Below are positions 1 through 7,965 of a stretch of 64,000 nucleotides of DNA, one piece after another (position 1 is the stretch's first letter; the number at the start of each line of letters is the position of its first letter). Under the pieces are notes generated by a model. That model worked only from the letters and a program-made list of their open reading frames with translations. It searched no databases and was not told the DNA's origin. Source of the DNA: Shimia sp022448905 (GTDB lineage Bacteria > Pseudomonadota > Alphaproteobacteria > Rhodobacterales > Rhodobacteraceae); the NCBI RefSeq assembly GCF_047126315.1, contig NZ_CP138953.1:806001-870000 (forward strand), given 5' to 3'. Both the position numbers and the translations under genes were made by a program.

Positions 1-14
1 ACAAGACGCTTTAC

Positions 15-930
15 GTGGGCCTTGACGTTCACAAGGATACGATTGCAGTGGCTGTTGCAGAGGACGGCAGAAATGGCGGGATGCGGTTTCATGGAACGGT
101 CGTCAATTCGGCGGATGCCGTTTTACGGCTTACCAAAGCGCTGACAAACAATGTTCATACACAGTCATTCTGCTACGAAGCTGGCCCCTGCGGCTATGGA
201 CTCCACCGGCACCTCACTAAGCTCGGGTTTGAATGTGCGGTCGTGGCACCATCGATGATCCCGCGCAAAACCGGGGATCGGGTAAAGACGGATCGGCGCG
301 ATGCCGAGATGCTGGCGCGGCTCTGGCGGGCCGGTGAACTGACCCCGATCTGGACGCCTAATGAATAGCAAGAAGCGATACGCGATCTGATCCGGGCACG
401 CAAGCAGGCGATGGACGCGGTGAAGACCGCTAAACTACAGCTCTTGAACTTTCTATTGCGCCATGGCCTTCGTTACGAGAGTGGGCAATACTGGACACAG
501 CGCCATCGACGTTGGCTCGCGGAAATGCGGAAGTTCCGCTTCCCGCATCAACAACTGGCATTCGAAGAGTACAAACGCGCGATCGCCCAGGTCGAGGATC
601 GGGTTTCAACATTGAATACGGCCATCGAAGGCGCGATTCCGGATTGGCATTTTGCGCCCGTGGTTGATGCCCTGCGTGCTCTGCGCGGCGTCAACACCAC
701 CATCGCAGCCACTGTGGTCGCAGAGATCGGGGATATCACGCGGTTCGAGAACCCTCGGCAGTTGATGGCTTGGCTCGGGCTTGTCCCAAGTGAGCACTCC
801 AGCGGGAACACAACGCGACTTGGACGGTTGACCAAGACGGGCAATGCATTGGCTCGCACGATGCTTGTCGAGGCCGGGTGGTCATATCGCCACCCTCCGA
901 AAGAAGGGTATCCATACCTGAAGCGTTCGG
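15..930 (+). pseudogene. IS110-family transposase, nonsense-mutated and 3'-disrupted
   Basis: The N-terminal RuvC-like half begins GLDVHKDTI, has the second acidic site in CYEAGPCG and the paired acidic site in TDRRDAEMLARLW; the C-terminal transposase_20 half has GVNTTIAATVVAEIGD and AWLGLVPSEHSSG. Together these identify a DEDD-type IS110 transposase. A TAG at 366-368 interrupts the frame, and translation resumes in the same frame (EAIRDLIRARKQAMD), so this is one nonsense mutation and not a frameshift. After GWSYRHPPKEG, at about 905-930, the sequence leaves the family and runs into an inverted-repeat element, so the C-terminus is lost. The true start probably lies left of the window. An inactive IS relic. 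Confidence 0.9.
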
Positions 931-939
931 CGCATTTTG

Positions 940-1007
940 AGAGTACCTCAAAGTGTGGGGCAGTTAGGCGGCCATGGGCGTTTCCTTGGTTGGTTTGAGG
1001 TACTCTC
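940..1007. repeat. 68-bp element with perfect 14-bp inverted repeats (MITE-like)
   Basis: GAGAGTACCTCAAA at 940-953 is the exact reverse complement of TTTGAGGTACTCTC at 994-1007, with 40 bp between them. It lies exactly between the broken IS110 tail and the IS3 remnant. It could be a miniature inverted-repeat element, or the two ends of a larger IS left after an internal deletion. No coding potential is visible. Confidence 0.6.
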
Positions 1008-1176
1008 CAATACTGCTCACACGACTACCAGAAAATCCTGCGCCAGCATGGGTTCCAGGCATCAATGGCTTCTACAATCCGCGCCGCAGGCATTCAGCAC
1101 TTGACTGGAAAAGCCCCCTGGCCTTCGAAGCAAAGGCTGCATAAGTGAGAAATCGGAGCGGCACGAAAACTGGACA
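1005..1176 (+). pseudogene. IS3-family orfB remnant with internal deletion
   Basis: Reading from 1008 gives QYCSHDYQKILRQHGFQAS, the block that follows the second catalytic Asp (SDNGSQY) in IS3-group transposases. From about 1065 the frame shifts directly into NGFYNPRRRHSAL and SPLAFEAKAA, the usual C-terminal end, stopping at 1142-1144. The section containing the catalytic Glu is missing. The junction reads tcaatg, shared by both flanks, so it is a microhomology deletion. The following ggagcggcac...tggaca stretch (about 1154-1176) looks like the right terminal inverted repeat. Confidence 0.75.
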
Positions 1177-1301
1177 GGTCCACTTAGCGCAAACCAGAAA
1201 CGCTTAGATCGGGATCGTTTCATCCAGGTAGTAGTAGATCACTCTCGCGCCGCCTCGCTTGCCGCGACCGGAAGCTGCAACCCGGACTTTCCTAACGCCG
1301 C

Positions 1302-2049
1302 TTGCAGGAGACGGAACTGTCGCAGCGTGAGTTGGCAGTGACGTTCACGGATCAAGAGCGCTATTTTGTGTCGGAATCCACAGTATATCGTGTGCTGAAA
1401 GCCCACGACCTGATCACCAGTCCCGCCTTCATCGTGCTCAAGGCGGCGAACGAGTTCAAAGACCAAACAACCGCGATCAATAGCTCTGGCAGACAGACTT
1501 AACTACATCAAGGTCCTTGGCTGGGGCTGGTTCTATCTCAGCACGCTTCTCGACGATTACAGCCGTTACATCGTATCTTGGAAGCTTTGCACAAGCATGC
1601 GGGCTGAAGACGTTGCCGATACGCTGGACCTCGCATTGCAAGCGTCTGGCTGTGATCAGGTGTATGTCGTTCACAAACCGGGCCTGCTCAGTGACAACGG
1701 TTCCAGCTATGTCTCAGGGGACCTGGCGGAATGGTTGAAAGACAAAGGCATGAAGCACTCTCGTGGCGCGCCATATCATCCGCAAACCCAAGGCAAGATC
1801 GAACGATGGCATCAAACCTTGAAAAACCGCATCTTACTGGAAAACTACTTCCTGCCTGGTGATCTCAAAGCGCAAATCGAAGCCTTCGTCGACCACTACA
1901 ATCATCAACGCTATCACGAGAGCATCAACAACGTCACACCGGCCGACGTCTACTTAGGGCGTGACAAAGCCATTCTGAAACAACGCGAAAGGATCAAACT
2001 AAAGACGCTCGAAACGCGATGCTTGCATCACAGACATCGCGCCGCATAA
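1302..2049 (+). pseudogene. IS3-family orfB transposase, frameshifted
   Basis: The first part (1302-1500) contains ELSQRELAVTFTDQ and STVYRVLKAHDLITSPAF; the second part contains GWGWFYLSTLLDDYSRYI, LLSDNGSSYVSGDLAEWL and HPQTQGKIERWHQTLKNRI, the DDE rve core of an IS3 (IS2-like subgroup) transposase. Between 1478 and 1510 the frame changes: comparing with the expected residues (NQLWQTDLTYIK) suggests two separate one-base losses. The N-terminal orfA and a left inverted repeat are not recognisable. The C-terminus at 2049 is normal for the family. Not expected to be active. Confidence 0.88.
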
Positions 2050-2079
2050 TCAAACCAACCAGATGAGCCAAACTCTCTC

Positions 2080-2685
2080 TTAGTTTAGGCCGCCATTGGA
2101 CCCCAAAACCCTGACGACGGACACCTTCATCGAGAGTTCGGCAACCAAGCAAATCGGCTGAATGACCGAGTCGTGGCTGAATGAGGTCGGTAGCGTGTTG
2201 GCGACATCCTCGACGTTTGACCGCGCCATGCGCCATAATGTCGTTGCCGCCGGTATCGCGTTTTCGACTTCACTCAGGCCATTGGTGAAATCGTGGAGGT
2301 CGGCGACAGAGAAAGCGACGTCCCCCGCAATTGCTTTATCCTGTCGGCACCAGATCCACCATTCCTTAGCGCTGGCGAAGCCCGCGACCTGCCAAGGTTG
2401 GAGAGAGACCCGGCCGAACGCAACCTGAAAGGTCAACTTGCGGACCTGATCAATGGAGGCGGCGAAACCTATCCCGGCGCCTGGCCAGTTGGTGTCGACC
2501 TCGGGCATCATGGCGGCATAGGCGTCCATGATCCGCTTGACCTCAGGGTTCCCGCCTACGCCGATGACAAAGCTGGAGCCAAGGATTTCTGTCGCGGCCC
2601 TGAATGGCCTCTGATGGATATGGATACCTTCCTCTGCATGTTTCAGATCGAGACGACGCAGATCATCTAAAGTCCATGAACTCAT
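2080..2685 (-). CDS. Hypothetical protein, C-terminus replaced by IS end
   Basis: 201-residue ORF with no family I recognise. It begins MSSWTLDDLRRLDL and has a Trp-rich middle (ASAKEWWIWCRQDKA). Its ATG overlaps the stop of the downstream part of the preceding gene (ATGA, 2682-2685), so the two were translationally coupled. The last 14 codons, from VSVVRVLG on, are the inverted repeat and flank of the adjacent IS3-family element, so the native protein was probably longer than its 187 remaining residues. Base composition is less GC-rich than the core genes to the right. Function unknown; probably cargo of the accessory region. Confidence 0.6.
   Translation of the reverse strand: MSSWTLDDLRRLDLKHAEEGIHIHQRPFRAATEILGSSFVIGVGGNPEVKRIMDAYAAMMPEVDTNWPGAGIGFAASIDQVRKLTFQVAFGRVSLQPWQVAGFASAKEWWIWCRQDKAIAGDVAFSVADLHDFTNGLSEVENAIPAATTLWRMARSNVEDVANTLPTSFSHDSVIQPICLVAELSMKVSVVRVLGSNGGLN
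2099..2123. repeat. Right terminal inverted repeat of the IS3-family element
   Basis: The sequence ending CTGACGACGGACA at 2111-2123 follows the transposase stop by about 70 bp and resembles the termini of IS2-subgroup IS3 elements. Read on the minus strand it begins TGTCCGTCGTCAGG, and it falls inside the 3' end of the neighbouring minus-strand ORF. No matching left end was found. Confidence 0.6.
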
Positions 2686-2867
2686 GCTTGATCCGCCGTT
2701 GCTGCCGACTCCCGGTTCCGTTCTTGCTTGATGGGAATGGGAATATGATCGGGTGGCTCAAAACCGCGTAGGCGCAGCTTCGAGAATTGTGGGCTTGAAA
2801 GGTCAATGTCGAGCTCTGACGTGAAGGGGACGAGATAGGTACTTGCATCGAAACCATTGAAATTTAT
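2682..2867 (-). pseudogene. Detached 3' part of the gene at 2893-3531
   Basis: Downstream of the heptamer tract a second frame stays open: INFNGFDASTYLVPFTSELD, then SSPQFSKLRLRGFEPPDH, ending TADQA with TGA at 2682-2684. It has no start codon of its own and ends in a 4-bp ATGA overlap with the next gene, as expected for the natural C-terminus of the upstream gene. Joined through two heptamer copies the full protein would be 273 residues. Confidence 0.65.
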
Positions 2868-2911
2868 GCCTTCAGCCTTCAGCCTTCAGCCTTCAGCCTT
2901 CAGCCTTCAGC
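2868..2911 (-). repeat. Heptanucleotide tandem repeat, six copies, inside a coding region
   Basis: Six perfect tandem copies of GCCTTCA (TGAAGGC on the coding minus strand) at 2868-2909, plus two bases of a seventh. Seven is not a multiple of three, so copy-number change shifts the reading frame. Only two copies give an open frame (VLKAEG continuing to INFNGF). With three or more copies a TGA is always met, because the 21-base cycle contains one. The current six-copy state terminates the upstream ORF at 2893. Confidence 0.9.
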
Positions 2912-3531
2912 ACCTTGAAGACCTTGCATGTAGCTGAGACAAAAATTGGCATAAGATCGAGGTATGCTTGATCGTTGGGGTATCTGTGCTGCGAACGGAG
3001 AGCGCGGATTTCTGGCAGTCCCAGTTGAGCATCGATTATCGTAAACCGATTGTTTGCTTTCGCACCTTTTACAGAGACATCCAGATATGGCGATGCGCGC
3101 GAAGGGTCGAGGCGTGCATCCAGATCGTCCAGTCTTACATGATGAGACATTAGGATAGGAGCGCCGTGAGCCGTCGGGTGGCTGGCGAGCAAAAAGGACG
3201 CGCCGAGCCAGGGTTTTATTCCACCTCGCTCAAGGTGTAGGTGTCGCTTCAGACTGGTGAAGAGCGGGTGATCGCGGTGATGGGTTGCGTTTCGTATGGC
3301 TATCATCAGAGCGGTATCGCCATGATCGAAATATGGAAATAGTTTCTTTGAAACGTCATAAAGCGTATGGAACGCCTCAAGCTTCATGTCGAAGCCAAGA
3401 TCGACATTATCAATCGCTTCTTCGGCGTCGATCTTGAACCGCTCGCCAAAACGCATTTGCGCTTCAACGTAAATTCTCATGCTGTTCGCGAGCCTGCTGA
3501 CTGCATTCTCGATGATTTTGCTGCTATTCAA
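2893..3531 (-). CDS. Hypothetical protein truncated by heptamer expansion; possible HEPN-like motif
   Basis: 212 residues in the present state, no family recognised. Residues 76-90 (MIAIRNATHHRDHPL) contain R80-N-x3-H85, the pattern of HEPN-type RNase sites, on what looks like a helical N-terminal half; this is a motif-level hint only. The protein ends ...KVFKVLKAEG where the heptamer tract imposes a TGA. The intended C-terminus lies at 2682-2867 in another frame. It is the first gene of a two-gene minus-strand cassette next to a satellite-type island, which is a typical place for defence or toxin cargo, but no function can be assigned from sequence. Confidence 0.6.
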   Translation of the reverse strand: MNSSKIIENAVSRLANSMRIYVEAQMRFGERFKIDAEEAIDNVDLGFDMKLEAFHTLYDVSKKLFPYFDHGDTALMIAIRNATHHRDHPLFTSLKRHLHLERGGIKPWLGASFLLASHPTAHGAPILMSHHVRLDDLDARLDPSRASPYLDVSVKGAKANNRFTIIDAQLGLPEIRALRSQHRYPNDQAYLDLMPIFVSATCKVFKVLKAEG

Positions 3532-4328
3532 AGGCTTATCTTTGCCGACACTCGGCTTGTCAGCCGTTTGTTTCCATCGTGGATTTTTTAAAAATAGGGC
3601 GTGAGAAATTCGATCTGCGAACTAGCTGAGTGGGTGTGCCATCTGTGGAATCGCTCGATAGTTTCGATTGATGCTTTCTACTTCAAAGCGATACTGGTTG
3701 CGACCCCGTCGAACGGCTGCTTCGTCCAGTCTCTACAAGGCCCCCACATGTTTTGCTGCTTCACACCTCGAAGGGCGGCCTTGGAGCAGCGGTGTTGCTG
3801 TACCCGGCACAGCTGAGCGTCGATAAAGGGTTCCATCGCAGACGCTCCACAGCTCGAAATGCTGCGCCCCGTAGCCCAGTGGCCGACCCGGGGAATGCCG
3901 CCGCGCAGCACCGACGAGGCTCGAACGTCCGCAATGGGCCGTGAGGTGTCATTTGAAGCGTATGATACGAGTCTTTGGGGCTGATTGGCGTGGACGAATT
4001 CCTCCCGAGGATACTGGCCAAAGTTCCTATCGAGAGCGGACGTCAGTAGCGGAATTGTTAGAGAATGTTAGCATTTCTCATCTTTGGATTCCCTTAATAT
4101 TTGCCCCAACCTGCTCCAGAACGCCTTATGCGGTACACTTCTGGGTTTTGAAGGTTTATCGGGATTTGCGTATTAAATTGGATAAACCATCCAGCGTGAA
4201 CGGAAAGGCCGAACACTGCCCTCGAGCGTTGCAACTCTCTTGCGACAGCGTGACAAAATCCGTCAAAACTAATCCAAATCAGCATTTTGGGGAGTTTTGT
4301 CGTTTTTTGTCGGCATGTCACACCTGTC
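3532..4328. other. About 800 bp without a supportable gene
   Basis: Only short ORFs on both strands, none with a ribosome-binding site and recognisable protein together. A short Arg-rich open stretch on the minus strand (about 3627-3710) might be transposase debris, but I cannot place it. No tRNA or attachment-site duplication was found here. The stretch separates the cassette from the island backbone and may hold the lost left boundary of the island. Confidence 0.5.
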
Positions 4329-5864
4329 CTAGTGCTTTCCTGGCCTTTTCGGCAGCGGCTTCGATTGATGTACCCTTGGGTTCACAAGGAAGGTTTTGCT
4401 TGGCCTTCCAAACCCATTGAACGGTTTCCTTCGAACCCAATGGAGATCAATCAAAACGGCCATTACTTTCTCCAGCTCTGCCGCGTTGATAGAGCCAATT
4501 ATACGGTTTCTCTGGATGTCTCTGCTAGAGATTTCCCTCAGATTTTTGTCGAGTACACGCTTGGCAATACGTATCGCGTTCTCAACCTCCCCTGGTAGAG
4601 AAGCGGTGCCATAGGCGCGCTGGGCATGGCCAAGAAGATGTTTTCCGACATAGTGAACCGAACGTTTCACATGAGCGGCTTGGATAATTTGAGGGGCGCT
4701 CTTTTGACTAGAGGCGCCAGCCCAATCCAAATGAACCAAAATCAAAGCTATGCGGACCGCTAAGCCGGGCAACTTGCCAATGTGACTCCTCAAAGGACCT
4801 GTCGACACTTCTTCCAAGTCACTACAAGCCAGCCGAAAAGCGTTCAGTTCTTGTCGTGCCGCCTCGGTGAAAGTGAGGTAACCCGGGCTAAGTTGCCCCC
4901 TTTCGTTAGCGACAGGTTGTAGGTCGTGCAAGCTGCGAAGGACCCCTTCCATGAACCCTTGATTAAGATCTCTCTGCGGTCGCTTTGGAGAACGTGATGA
5001 TGGGTAAACGGTGAGGAAACGAGCCAACAGGCCATCATCATCCGTTTTGACCAAGAGGCGGCTCAATTTTTCCGGCTGAATGCCACCTAGGACCGACACG
5101 CTGAGACACTCAACCTGAATGGGGTCAGGGCTCGACTTGCGGTCCACTGTGAAGCTGCGGCCGCCATATGCTTCTAGCCAAAAGGGACGGTCACCACCAT
5201 TGCTGTATCGGTCCATCGAAAGCAGCCACCCCGAGAGTTCATCTCGCTGTAGGATTAGCCCTCTCCAGGTTTTTGCGAGCAAGTCCGCAATCTTTTCAGT
5301 TGTCGCATCAGTTATCCGAATACGGCTTTGAATAGGGCTTTCTTCAATGCGCGCCGCAGCCGGTTTTGGGGGAGCTTGCCCTCCTTCGGCAATCGAGTTT
5401 TTGACCCTTGATTTCCAATCTGCTTCTGCAATCTTGGCAACCTCGACTTCGTCTTGCCATCGCTGTTTGGCTGCTCTGTATTCCCCCTGTAGCTCCTCCT
5501 CTATAGGGCGCAGAGCATCCAGCACTGCATCCAATGCCGGGCTCTTGCCCGATGATGGATTGCCAACCAACATGGCCCAAATGATGCAGGGTTCGCGCCA
5601 CCCCTCCCAGGGTGACGCCCAGCGCGTGTTGCCTATTGCTGCACTGGCCGTAGAAAGAAGCGCGAGAGCGACATAGTCGGGGGGTGCCCCCTTCACTTCG
5701 GCCGCATCGTTGATCCATCCTGAAACCGGCCCAAAGATCTTAAGGAAGTCTTGCTCTGACAGCTCGGGGGCAGGGGGATCGTGTGGCTCAAGAATCGACA
5801 TGTCCGGCTCGGGCCATAATACCTCAGGGTCAATCGGGATAATTTTGGTTGTATCGCTACTCAT
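4329..5864 (-). CDS. DUF3987-family ATPase (island replication helicase-like)
   Basis: 511 residues from the ATG at 5864, which overlaps the primase stop (ATGA). A Walker A motif GNPSSGKS lies at residues 101-108 after WAMLV, in the usual place for DUF3987 proteins. The downstream core has LILQRDELSGWL and a segment ending SVLGGIQPEKL, also typical. The C-terminal 80 residues (ISSRDIQRN, VMAVLIDLHWVRRKPF) look like a winged helix. DUF3987 ATPases are commonly encoded next to Toprim primases in phages, satellites and integrative elements and are thought to act with them in replication. The role here is inferred from that pairing. Confidence 0.82.
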   Translation of the reverse strand: MSSDTTKIIPIDPEVLWPEPDMSILEPHDPPAPELSEQDFLKIFGPVSGWINDAAEVKGAPPDYVALALLSTASAAIGNTRWASPWEGWREPCIIWAMLVGNPSSGKSPALDAVLDALRPIEEELQGEYRAAKQRWQDEVEVAKIAEADWKSRVKNSIAEGGQAPPKPAAARIEESPIQSRIRITDATTEKIADLLAKTWRGLILQRDELSGWLLSMDRYSNGGDRPFWLEAYGGRSFTVDRKSSPDPIQVECLSVSVLGGIQPEKLSRLLVKTDDDGLLARFLTVYPSSRSPKRPQRDLNQGFMEGVLRSLHDLQPVANERGQLSPGYLTFTEAARQELNAFRLACSDLEEVSTGPLRSHIGKLPGLAVRIALILVHLDWAGASSQKSAPQIIQAAHVKRSVHYVGKHLLGHAQRAYGTASLPGEVENAIRIAKRVLDKNLREISSRDIQRNRIIGSINAAELEKVMAVLIDLHWVRRKPFNGFGRPSKTFLVNPRVHQSKPLPKRPGKH

Positions 5865-6778
5865 GACCAATTCTCCCGCTGCAGAACATCGTTCCAGTCA
5901 TTTCCTTCAGGTGCGTGCAGAAAGCTTACCACCCACCCATCTTGGTGGGCTCTCTGCCCAAGGGCATCGCCTGCAGATCGGCCGGCTGCGTCCCCATCTG
6001 TCGCAATAATCAACCGCCGAGGCGTGCTCGGAAGGCTGAAGTTGCGCATGCCTGATGTGGAAAGCGCCGCCCATATTTGTGGACTTCCAGAAACAAGCCC
6101 ACTGGCGAGGCTCAAGCCCGTTTCAATGCCTTCACACACGACAAACGGGCCAGATCTGCCGGAGCACTCCACAGCACCTCCACGTACCGGCCCAAGCATT
6201 CGCTTTGACATAGCGGATTTGCTCTTAACGCTGGTATGCAAGAAGGTGCGATGCACACCTTCCGTTGGGCTGACCAGTGCGATCAAGGCCGGAGAGTACA
6301 CGTTTGCATCCTTGTAGTATGCCTTGGGATGGAACCTCAAACTGGAAGGAAGGGGGCACGAGATGCCGCGATTGCGTAGATAACCCTCGGCCAACGTACC
6401 CGACACAGGCATCGCACTTTGCCAGAGTTCCCTTGCCTTTTTCAGATTGTGCTTCACGGCGCCGGAACGGGACTTCCAGCCTGGATCCCGAACTTTGGGA
6501 TTAAGGCTCTTTGCTGACGGAGACGCGCCAAGCGCCCATATGATATCGTGAAAGCGGCAATTGGATTTGAAGCAGTAAACGAGCACGCGATCATCGCTGT
6601 ATCCTATCGAGAGAGCTCTTTGGTCTGGTCGCCCTTCTGCCTGGCACACAGGGCATGGAGCCAAGCCATATCCGCCTTTCCAATCCCCTTTGGCTAACTC
6701 TGTGTAGAAATACGCATTGAAGCCTGGAGCATTGTGAACTCCCTTTTTGGCCATCTCATGTCTGTAATCTTCAGCCAT
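5861..6778 (-). CDS. Zinc-ribbon/Toprim primase of the island
   Basis: 305 residues from ATG 6778, chosen because it overlaps the previous stop (TGATG) and follows AAAGGTG. The N-terminus has a zinc ribbon (C42-P-V-C45 ... C69-F-K-S-N-C74). The C-terminus has a Toprim domain: FVVCEGIETGLSLASGL with the acidic Glu, then RRLIIATDGDAAGRSAG with the DGD motif. This layout is that of primases of P4-like satellites and integrative elements. It is translationally coupled to the DUF3987 ATPase downstream, and together they probably provide autonomous replication initiation for the excised element. Confidence 0.87.
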   Translation of the reverse strand: MAEDYRHEMAKKGVHNAPGFNAYFYTELAKGDWKGGYGLAPCPVCQAEGRPDQRALSIGYSDDRVLVYCFKSNCRFHDIIWALGASPSAKSLNPKVRDPGWKSRSGAVKHNLKKARELWQSAMPVSGTLAEGYLRNRGISCPLPSSLRFHPKAYYKDANVYSPALIALVSPTEGVHRTFLHTSVKSKSAMSKRMLGPVRGGAVECSGRSGPFVVCEGIETGLSLASGLVSGSPQIWAALSTSGMRNFSLPSTPRRLIIATDGDAAGRSAGDALGQRAHQDGWVVSFLHAPEGNDWNDVLQRENWS

Positions 6779-6939
6779 CACCTTTGCTCCCCAAATACTA
6801 AGGAAGCCATCCCCAGAGCCACTGAGTGGTTCAAAGCATGCTTGCGCCGAAGATAACGGCATTGTTCCTCGATGAGGTTTTCCTGCCAATCGGATTTCCT
6901 GGCAGTAGCTGTGCTGCCAAAAGTATTTAATTTGAGCAT
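6778..6939 (-). CDS. Small hypothetical protein, 53 aa
   Basis: Starts MLKLNTFGSTATARK after a GAAAGGG ribosome-binding site, and its TGA overlaps the primase ATG. The family is not recognised. The tight coupling on both sides suggests a genuine member of the island operon. Confidence 0.5.
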   Translation of the reverse strand: MLKLNTFGSTATARKSDWQENLIEEQCRYLRRKHALNHSVALGMASLVFGEQR

Positions 6940-7035
6940 GATATGCCCTTTCTTCTGGGCAAACGGGCGCTCGAGTTGTACTTTGAGTTTGCAGTTCAAG
7001 TACGCCCCGGTGCAGCCAGTCTGCCCGGGGTATCG

Positions 7036-7209
7036 TTATTTTTGCGAATGAGATTTGAGGACGTCATCGACGTCTTGCTCGAACCAGTACAGGCGGCCAC
7101 CCAGTTTAACAGGTTCAGGCAAACGCCCGGCTTCGATATCACGGTAGATTGTTGTACGACCTCGGCCACCAAGCTTTTGGCGTAGTTGTGAGAAGTTGAG
7201 ATAGTTCAT
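7036..7209 (-). CDS. alpA: AlpA-family excisionase/regulator, 57 aa
   Basis: Short MerR-like winged-helix protein. It begins MNYLNFSQLRQKLGGRG, has the TTIYRDIEAGRLPEPVKLG recognition helix and wing, and continues RLYWFEQDVDDVL. AlpA proteins regulate excision and integrase expression in P4-like and CP4-57-like elements. It sits between the integrase-side gene and the primase operon, as in many satellites. Confidence 0.88.
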   Translation of the reverse strand: MNYLNFSQLRQKLGGRGRTTIYRDIEAGRLPEPVKLGGRLYWFEQDVDDVLKSHSQK

Positions 7210-7320
7210 TGCAGCACCTTAATGTTTCGGTGCCCCTTTGTGTCTCTTGGGTTAGATGCTGGCGTGGGGGAAAAAAATTATCCGCCAAAAAATATGAAAC
7301 TCTCTCACCCAGCAACTGTG

Positions 7321-7938
7321 TCACTCGAAATTTGGCTCGATGTGTTGGGTAAATTCTTTTGGGACCCTAATAAGGTTCCATGATTGAGTATCCTGAATTT
7401 CCTCCATCAGCCGCTGAAAATACAGGGATATTTGAATAGCTTTTTCGAATTCCTCATTGTTTGTTTCAGCCGCCACTACGAGGTCAGGTATCCCTTCGAG
7501 TAAAGCCAAATAGTGCGCGATGCCTCGATATTTCCGGAATGCTCTCATCACGGTATCTTCTAGTGGGGAAGCTCGTGGCTTAGGTTCCAGATCTTCCAGT
7601 TTTCGAGCCACCGTTCTGGTTGCCTCCCTTAACGATGGGGCTTTCGCATTAGTTGATAGATGTTGGTGGATCTCCAGCAACACCCATCCGGCCAATCTCC
7701 TATTCTTGAGATCCTTCCGTAGCACGTTTTTCTCCACACCAACTCTGCTCATGCTTGGTTTGTCATCGCTAGAGATTTCGATTGGGACATTTTCTTCAGC
7801 ACACATTGTGAGATAAAATGCTTCTATTTCTTTAGGATCTGGGCTGCACATTGCAGCTAGAAGCATTTTTCCGGGCCACCGTATTGGTGTCCCATTGGTT
7901 TCCCAAATCCGCAGGTAGGTCGGGGATGTGCTGTTCAT
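7321..7938 (-). CDS. Hypothetical island protein, 205 aa
   Basis: Lies 27 bp downstream of the integrase stop on the same strand. No motif is recognised; it has charged helical segments (SLREATRTVARKLEDLEPK, EEFEKAIQISLYFQRLMEE) and no signal peptide or membrane segment. Codon use is less GC-rich than in the core genes. It could be an element-specific regulator or cargo; its position between integrase and alpA is the only functional hint. Confidence 0.65.
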   Translation of the reverse strand: MNSTSPTYLRIWETNGTPIRWPGKMLLAAMCSPDPKEIEAFYLTMCAEENVPIEISSDDKPSMSRVGVEKNVLRKDLKNRRLAGWVLLEIHQHLSTNAKAPSLREATRTVARKLEDLEPKPRASPLEDTVMRAFRKYRGIAHYLALLEGIPDLVVAAETNNEEFEKAIQISLYFQRLMEEIQDTQSWNLIRVPKEFTQHIEPNFE

Positions 7939-7965
7939 TCTGGGGCCTCAATGTTGTGTTTGTTG

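Noticed and set aside
3532..4328. Possible tRNA attachment site left of the island
   Set aside because: No cloverleaf or CCA-type tRNA end could be built, and no duplicated core matching the integrase side was found.
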